Below, in pieces: positions 58,093-64,000 of a stretch of DNA of 64,000 bases. The DNA is taken from NCBI RefSeq assembly GCF_042453785.1, contig NC_091673.1:5358501-5422500 (forward strand), written 5' to 3'. The stretch is from Malus domestica. Lineage: Eukaryota; Streptophyta; Magnoliopsida; Rosales; Rosaceae. Numbering within the stretch: the first letter of the stretch is position 1; each line of letters starts with the position of its first letter. Made by a program: the position numbers and the translations under genes. The notes beneath the pieces are model-generated. The model had not been told where the DNA came from. It made no database searches and worked only from the letters and a program-made list of their open reading frames with translations.

Positions 58093-58743
58093 TTAAGCAA
58101 AAACTGAACATACCTGCTTAGCCAGATTTTTCGACGACGGCTTCAGAGACTTAGCCAGCTTTTCCGACGACGGTTCTGAATTAGGCGACTTGGTTGAAAT
58201 CACAGAAACGGGCGACCCGTACCCCGATCCGTTAAGCTCGTCGGAAAACGACGAAAAACTCGACTGCTGCGAGAGCAACGACTCTGACGCCGGAAGCTCC
58301 GTCTCCAGAACGTCCCACAGAATCCAGTTCTGGGTTGATGTCGTGGTGGGGTCGTCGTGAGTGAGCGAGTTTCGCCACGGAGGCGGCCCACCATTGGCGC
58401 GCAAGTACGTGCCGCACCACGTTCGCAGCTTGACCTGGAACCCGTCGCGTATGGGCTCCCACTCGAACTTCCAGTCGACGAGCTTGTCTAACTCCGCCTG
58501 GATGACTTTATTGCCGGTCATGCCAAGAAGGAAAGGGAGGTCGGTGGCGGTGAGGTAGAGCCCGTGGCAGCTCTTGAGGCGGACGACGTGGGATTTGTTC
58601 TCGACGAGCTCGACCGTCCACCGGGCCTTTCGGGAGGTGCCATTGCGGCTCTGGCGGACGGACTCTTTGTTGTCGTCGGCGACGAGGTACTTGTCGAGGT
58701 GGCTCCGCAGCTTCACCGCCCTGGCGGTGTTGAACAAGTCCAT
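58093..58743 (-). CDS. DUF569 protein 2, probably shortened
   Basis: Minus-strand frame of 216 residues starting MDLFNTARAVKLRSHLDKYL. The DUF569 domain is complete over residues 1-150: RWTVELVENKSHVVRLKSC, GLYLTATDLPFLLGMTGNKV, WCGTYLRANGGPPPWRNSLT, NWILWDVLE. A Ser-rich linker follows and the frame ends KQVCSVFA. At the position where gene 1 splices (after residue 210, CAG/GTATGT at 58114/58113) there is a good donor, but no matching downstream exon (the GRTIYYHIAED part) was found in the next 1.1 kb. Either the last exons lie further away or are diverged, or the gene now ends by read-through. It is a paralogue of gene 1, in the same orientation 4.6 kb away, with Mutator-like copy 2 between them. 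Confidence 0.78.
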   Translation of the reverse strand: MDLFNTARAVKLRSHLDKYLVADDNKESVRQSRNGTSRKARWTVELVENKSHVVRLKSCHGLYLTATDLPFLLGMTGNKVIQAELDKLVDWKFEWEPIRDGFQVKLRTWCGTYLRANGGPPPWRNSLTHDDPTTTSTQNWILWDVLETELPASESLLSQQSSFSSFSDELNGSGYGSPVSVISTKSPNSEPSSEKLAKSLKPSSKNLAKQVCSVFA

Positions 58744-61244
58744 GATTGATGATAAAAAAATGAGACCGTACTTTAAAAAATTGGGAAGATTGGGGTTTTG
58801 GGAAAAGGCTGGGTGTGTTGGGTTTTGCTTGTTGGTATTAAACTGCTTTTATAGGTTCTTTATATTATAATCAGAATGATCATCGCATGATCCGAATTCT
58901 TACATTCGTCGTATATTGTATGGTCAGACGAATCATTTCTCATATTATAATAACTCTTAGGCTCGCGAAAACTTTATTAGAAGATTATTATGGTCAAGCA
59001 TTTGGATCGCGAAAGCAGAAGATGAGAAGAAAATGACGATTACGTATTTAGGTGATGTTTGTCCAAAAAATTAAAAAGGTACTTTGGTGATGGAGGAAGA
59101 AGTTTCCTGCTGGTAGAAATGAATCATTTTCGGATTTTTTTTTCCTAATCAACCAGATTAAGAAATTCGTGTCGTTAAAAATTAATCCAACAACTATAAA
59201 AAGACACCAATTTTAAAAGTTATAATAACTTCAACAGTTTGATCAATTTTCAACGACACGAATTTCTTGATTTAGGTTATATATTGGGGTTAGGGTTTAA
59301 AGGGATAGTGATTATTGATGCCAGAGACTGGTTTTGTCTTGGTATGGCAAAGGCGTACGAGGTTGTTGGTCGTATATTCTAGAAGGTCATATTCGTGGAC
59401 CGACGAGATTATTCGTGGAAGGTTCATGCATTTCTAAGTTGGAGTCTCAAAATAATTGAATCTACTGTATCAATTAGCCAAAATAACATAATTTTTATTT
59501 TAATTTCGAAAGTTTAAAATCGATAGAACGATATTTGATATGTTTATCGTCTATTATTTTGATCATTCCTAAAAAATATCCGTTGTCAAATTATTTTCTC
59601 CACTTGAACTTGTGATTTGTTTAACACAATAGAAAATTTTCACAAAATAATCAAAATAATTTACGATAAACAATTTTAGATACCACTTGTATTGATTTTA
59701 AATCTCAATGATCGAATTAAGGAGCTATGACAGTCTCATGAATCATTTGGCTAAAAAGCCGTTTAGTGTTTCCTTTTTTTTTTTTTTTTGAACAAGTGAT
59801 ATTATCTACACTAAAAATGAGGGAGTAGATTAACCTCATAATTAGTTAGTAATAATTTGGTTCAAATTTGTATTTTGGTGAGAATCGAACCTAAAACTTC
59901 TCACTTACAGGTAAAGAGGAATACCATTAAATCGAAGTGTTTTCTTAAATTGTCATTATTTTATAAATCGTTGAATTTAAATTAAGACATTTAAAACATT
60001 ATTAAGATGCACTATTAAGAGCATTTTAATGCGAGAAATTGAGGTCGATTTCTGCGTGTTTTTTTTCATTTAAATATGAACACAAGAAAGAGTGTGAAAA
60101 GGGGGCAATAACTCCATTTATATTCTAACACTTGATTGAGATGGTCCAATGAGACGTTGACATTTTCTTGCTCATATTATATTGTATTAATATAATGCTC
60201 CATTCCCTTCCATGTATCACTCTTATTAAGGTTTTAAAATGCGCCATGTGCTAGGTTCTAGTCAAACAGAGAGCAGGAGTCTAGTTTAGGAGTGATGAAC
60301 TAGGTGGTTTAGACGGACCTAGACGGGCACCTAAGCATATTTAGACGTCATTTTTATACTATGTAAAAGTCTAATTAATTCTGGCAATGACGAACAACGC
60401 CTAGACGAAAATTTTTTGAACACTACAAGTAATACATGAGACGGTACACTTGTTGGATTTTATTTTGAATTTTGATTGTTGTAGTCACAATTTCAGCTAC
60501 ACAAATGTATACATCAAATGTGTGTACACGAGTTCTAACGAATTGCAGCTTAAGCAACCTAATAATTTAAATAATTTTTTTTAATTACAAAATGATGTAT
60601 ACAAATGAGTTGAGAGAGTTTAAAATCGAGACAAAAAAAAGACTTGTATGGGCCATGCAATCTTGTCTCAAGGAACGTAAATTATAGGGCCAATAATAAC
60701 GAGATGGGCTTTCAACAATAACATCCACATATGCATCCAGACTTGGGCCCACCTTCGGCTTGGGGCAACATAAGTGAAACTCTCCCGCCTCTTTTTTTTT
60801 TTTTGATAAAAAACGATATGTAGTATTTCATTAATCAACACAAACAATACAATAGTGTCATTGGATATATAGCTTTAATGACTAATAAATTAATCTGAAG
60901 TGAATTTACGTAAACAAACAAATAAGAGTAAACCTCTAAACATACTATTATTTGTTTAATAACGTACATGACTTAAAAGATTGAACATAAATACAAACTG
61001 CACAGACATAATTAGTTTTCGCTTCGTCTTTTTATATTCACCAAAACAAAAGGTTAAAAATGTTCACAGGAATAGGGGACGACGTGCTCGAGGAAAAAAT
61101 TGCACACGGAAGCTGTAACCAAAGCACAGAAGGCCTTTTTTAAAATATAATTTCACAGAAATCGAGGTGTTTTTTAGCTCTCTTGGTTATTGGGGGCCTA
61201 TGGCTATGCGCCCCTACCATGAGAAAAAAAGAGGTCAAAAAGCC

Positions 61245-61442
61245 GAACCCGGATCGTCTTCGGATCCTAATACCCTAAGCGTAAGGATCAAATCATCCGG
61301 ACCGTTGAAATTTGATCTAACGACTACAAACAGTGAACTTCTTTAAAGTTATAATATTGTATCCGTTGGATTAAATTTCAACAATCCCGATGATTTAATC
61401 CCTACGCATAAGATATTGGGATCCGAAGAGGATCCGGGTTCC
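61245..61442. mobile_element. MITE family M3
   Basis: Inverted arms AACCCGGATCGTCTTCGGAT and ATCCGAAGAGGATCCGGGTT, with internal pair ATCATCCGGACCGTTGAAAT / ATTTCAACAATCCCGATGAT. It is the clearest member of the family. Confidence 0.8.
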
Positions 61443-62013
61443 AAAAAGCCTAATACGCTATTCACTACAGTTTGTCAACCGCAGTCAATGGAAGAAAAAC
61501 AACTTTGTTGTTCAATTTCCCTTTTTCTTTCTCCTATTTTCTAAAGAAACTTTATTATCAACAGTAATACGAAAGATGTGCTTAGTTTTATAATAAGTTA
61601 TTGATAAGAATCGAACTGAAGGTTTCTTATTTACAAATAAAAAAGAATATCACTAAATCTCATAAGAAAAAGAAAATATTTGAAATGTCATATAAATTTT
61701 CATACTTTTTTTATTTTGTCACATGAACGAAAATTTAAAGTGCATTATCATATTAACTTTATAAAACTATTAATTTGTCATCTCATCTTATGTTAAGTTT
61801 TTCATCTAAAATAAATCACGTACTTTGCACATGCTTTGTGTTCATTGTAATTTCAGACATTTCAACATAAAAAATATCATTAAACTTTTCTATAGATGAA
61901 GCATCTCCGGTGACTACCATTTTGAGTCATTTTCACCTCAAAATAAAGAGCAACAAGTGCAAGTCGTTCCCCTTCTAGGAACGACAAACTCTCATACCCT
62001 AGTATAAAAGATA

Positions 62014-62211
62014 AGGAGGCAGATTCTCTGCCCTTCCATTTCTCGTGCCCTCTGCTTATGTGGTCACGGTTAAGCTACGTTAATATTTTATATTACTATT
62101 CATTTTTGTCTTATTATATCTATAAAAAATAATATAAAATGTTGACGTGACTTAACCGTGACTGCACAAAACAAGAGGGCACGAGAAGTGGGAGGACATA
62201 TGATCTGCCTC
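62014..62211. mobile_element. MITE family M2, copy 2 (9-bp TSD)
   Basis: Ends AGGAGGCAGATTCTCTGCCC and GATCTGCCTC, inner palindrome GGTCACGGTTAAGC / CTTAACCGTGAC, and a perfect 9-bp duplication TAAAAGATA (62005-62013 and 62212-62220). Confidence 0.88.
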
Positions 62212-62630
62212 TAAAAGATAAACCCTATTTCTGTACTTTTTAATAAACTCTAGAATTATTTTTGCCAAAGGCAACTTACTAGAAGGGGAGTGAAATGTTA
62301 AAATGTCAAAATAACTTTGAATGCAAATCATGTGCAAATTTATTTTGGATGGAAAACTTAACAAAGCTAGAATCAGATGACAAAATAATAATTTTGAAAA
62401 GTGGGTATTACAAATTGTTGAAAATTAGATCATACGACAAATTAAAAAGAGTGCATAAAGAATTATTCATTTTTATAAACAAATTATGCGATGATGCGTG
62501 TTGAAATTTATTTTCTCTCTTATTTTAATTAGTTTTATTTACATATATTTTAGGTTGTGCAATAGATAAGAAATCTTGCATATATTAAGCAAAATTGTGT
62601 CATAATTGAATTAATCAAGCAATAATAAAA

Positions 62631-62795
62631 AGGAAAATTAATGAAAATTAATGAAAATGATTTGAAAATTTTGAGTTTTAACAATAAGGATAAAATAAAT
62701 GGTAAAATAAATAATACCAAGATTGACCTTTTAATGTAAAAATGTGATTTTTCGTTAAAATAAATAGTATCAGAAATTTTTTGGTTAAAGTTTCC
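62631..62795 (-). mobile_element. MITE family M1, copy 4 (9-bp TSD)
   Basis: Reverse orientation, from AGGAAAATTAATG to GGTTAAAGTTTCC, with a perfect 9-bp duplication ATAATAAAA (62622-62630 and 62796-62804). An internal 10-base duplication (AATGAAAATT) near its left end is private to this copy. Confidence 0.88.
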
Positions 62796-63108
62796 ATAAT
62801 AAAATGACAATCATTTTGAAGGGAGAGACCTCGTCACGTTAATGCAAGAATTCAAAAAACCGGAAGAATTAATTAATTATGAACTGGCTATTATTTATAA
62901 AAAGAAAGTTAATCATCATAAAAATAGAAAAAATATCACCCAACAGGGCCTCTGGGCCACCAACCGCTTTCGAGATTTTTTGTCTTCTCTCTTGGTCTCC
63001 ACCTCACTTCACGTGACCCTCAGATTCAAGGTCTCCTTTTTATCATTCGTGACTCCTGAAACTTCACTCTTTACACTCGCCTCCTCACACCCGTTCCCAT
63101 CCACATCC

Positions 63109-64000
63109 ATGCCTCCACCACACTCCGTCGCACTCTCAGCCATGATCCTCCTAACACTCTACTCAGCTGCCACCGCCGCCCGCTCATGTTTCCCAAAACC
63201 ATCGTCCTCCTCCACATTTTCATGTCCACCATTCACTTCGCCGCCGCCGTTCCCCTTTTCTTCTTCACCAGGCTGCGGCCACCCTTCTTTCCAAATCCAA
63301 TGCTCTGCCCCCCACTCCACCATCTCCATCAATAACCTCTCTTTCTCTCTCATCAGCTACGATGCCAACGCCTCCTCACTCCTTCTCTCTCCCCACAGCA
63401 CCAACTTAACTGCCACAAACTGCTCATCCTCTCACTATTCTTCCATCCCCAGCCGATCCATCAACATCTCCGCCTCCCCATTTCGAATATCCGACGCCTC
63501 CTGCTCCCGCCTCTCAGTTCTCAAGCCTTGCTCCCCGCCGAATCTTCCCAACTGCAGCCATTGCCCTTGGGAATGCAAGCTCATCAAAGACCCACTCAAG
63601 CTTCTCCACGACTGCGGATCTCCGCACCCCCCTGTCACCCACCAGGGCTGCCACGCAGACGTTTTGAGCTTTCTCGACTATTTCCTCAAAATTGGGATCG
63701 AGCTGGAGTGGGACGAAGCTCAAGACTCTTACTTTTCCAGCTGCAGAGCTTGCAAGTCCAACAATGGCTTCTGCGGCTTTAACTCATCCGACCCAAAAAA
63801 GCAATTCCTCTGTTTTCACGCCGAACCTCACCTTACGCCGCCGTGGATCAGCAAAGACAACCCGAACCGAATCGCCATCTTGTCCTCTGTGTTCACATTA
63901 ACTTGCTTCCTACTCGTCGTCTCTGTTATCATAGCCGTCTTCAGGTCCAAAAGATTAAGCTCCGCCGCAACAGAGGAAGACCCAACAACTCTGTTCCTCC
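63109..64000 (+). CDS. GUB_WAK receptor-like kinase, 5' part (runs off the window)
   Basis: Open without a stop from the ATG at 63109 to the window edge (297 codons). A signal peptide covers about residues 1-24 (SAMILLTLYSAATAARS). A Cys-rich extracellular part follows: a GUB_WAK-type galacturonan-binding domain at about 26-130 (GCGHPSFQIQCS, STISINNLSFSLISYDANAS) with several N-glycosylation sites (NAS, NLT, NCS, NIS), then a WAK-associated C-terminal domain (CSHCPWECK, HQGCHADVLSFLDYFLKIG, IELEWD, CRACKSNNGFCGF). A transmembrane helix lies at about 255-278 (IAILSSVFTLTCFLLVVSVI), followed by basic FRSKR. The family (LRK10-like / WAK-like) has a cytosolic Ser/Thr kinase after this point, outside the window. 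Role: cell-wall or pathogen sensing, inferred. A second in-frame Met at residue 12 is a possible alternative start. Confidence 0.88.
   Translation, partial: MPPPHSVALSAMILLTLYSAATAARSCFPKPSSSSTFSCPPFTSPPPFPFSSSPGCGHPSFQIQCSAPHSTISINNLSFSLISYDANASSLLLSPHSTNLTATNCSSSHYSSIPSRSINISASPFRISDASCSRLSVLKPCSPPNLPNCSHCPWECKLIKDPLKLLHDCGSPHPPVTHQGCHADVLSFLDYFLKIGIELEWDEAQDSYFSSCRACKSNNGFCGFNSSDPKKQFLCFHAEPHLTPPWISKDNPNRIAILSSVFTLTCFLLVVSVIIAVFRSKRLSSAATEEDPTTLFL

Larger units (their letters stand above)
58744..63108. other. long intergenic stretch with MITEs
   Basis: No gene seen over 4.3 kb. Contents: an M3-like inverted repeat about 59110-59278 (AAGAAATTCGTGTCGTT / AACGACACGAATTTCTT); a poly-T-led repeat about 59770-59950; a diverged hAT-type repeat about 60228-60425 (GTTTTAAAATGCGCC ... 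GCCTAGACGAAAATTT); M3 at 61245-61442; M2 at 62014-62211; and M1 at 62631-62795. The last 150 bases before 63109 are CT-rich and probably the leader of the receptor kinase gene. Confidence 0.55.

Noticed and set aside
63159-63723. Minus-strand frames at the right edge
   Set aside because: Shadows of the plus-strand GUB_WAK receptor kinase, which is open to the window end with a signal peptide, Cys pattern and membrane helix.

Overview
The window is nuclear DNA of a flowering plant: AT-rich, with GT-AG introns, (AT)n tracts, many small inverted-repeat transposons with clear target duplications, and genes of plant-only families. The mix of repeat families looks like Rosaceae (apple/pear type) to me; that is recollection, not something proven here.

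Layout. 1-1246 holds the 3' exons of an RGG-box glycine-rich protein gene. From about 5.1 to 41 kb lies a tandem array of h-type thioredoxin genes, each of three exons (44 + 41 + 44 codons): copy A (7978-9222, intact), copy B (18227-19356, broken), copy C (21574-28493, broken and split by a 5.7-kb transposon), copy D (35343-36326, intact) and E (40389-40499, only the tail of exon 3). The copies carry recognisable upstream and downstream flanks with them, so the duplication junctions can be placed. A type II DnaJ gene (41395-42884, minus) closes the array, and a dead copy of its second exon (37942-38393) shows that one duplication unit ran into the DnaJ intron. Then come a DYW-type pentatricopeptide editing factor resembling CRR28 (48194-50032, plus), two DUF569 genes (51862-53458 and 58093-58743, minus), and the first 892 bases of a GUB_WAK receptor-like kinase gene (63109 to the window end). 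From memory, Arabidopsis has TRX h7, a DnaJ gene, CRR28 and a DUF569 gene next to each other at At1g59730-At1g59710, so this looks like conserved microsynteny in which the thioredoxin position alone has expanded.

Transposons make up much of the array. A CACTA element (11067-16793, TSD TGT) carries a nested solo-LTR-like insertion (13782-16563, TSD GTATG). A second CACTA-type element (21881-27622) sits in intron 1 of copy C and carries two captured exons of a PAA1-like copper ATPase. A 726-bp solo LTR (19623-20348, TSD ATTAA) interrupts the copy C upstream flank. Two Mutator-like elements with roughly 200-bp terminal repeats and purine-rich cores (30532-31778, 53968-55927), a 1.4-kb foldback element (32625-34021, 10-bp TSD), a hAT-like element full of an ATATCG-type minisatellite (45953-47850), and at least four MITE families and SINE-like insertions fill the rest.

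Working picture: two intact thioredoxins (A and D), each with an N-myristoylation signature and the WCGPC site, remain from at least five copies; the others have lost splice sites, the active-site Trp codon or most of the gene. The DnaJ, editing-factor and first DUF569 genes look intact. The second DUF569 gene appears to lack its 3' part.
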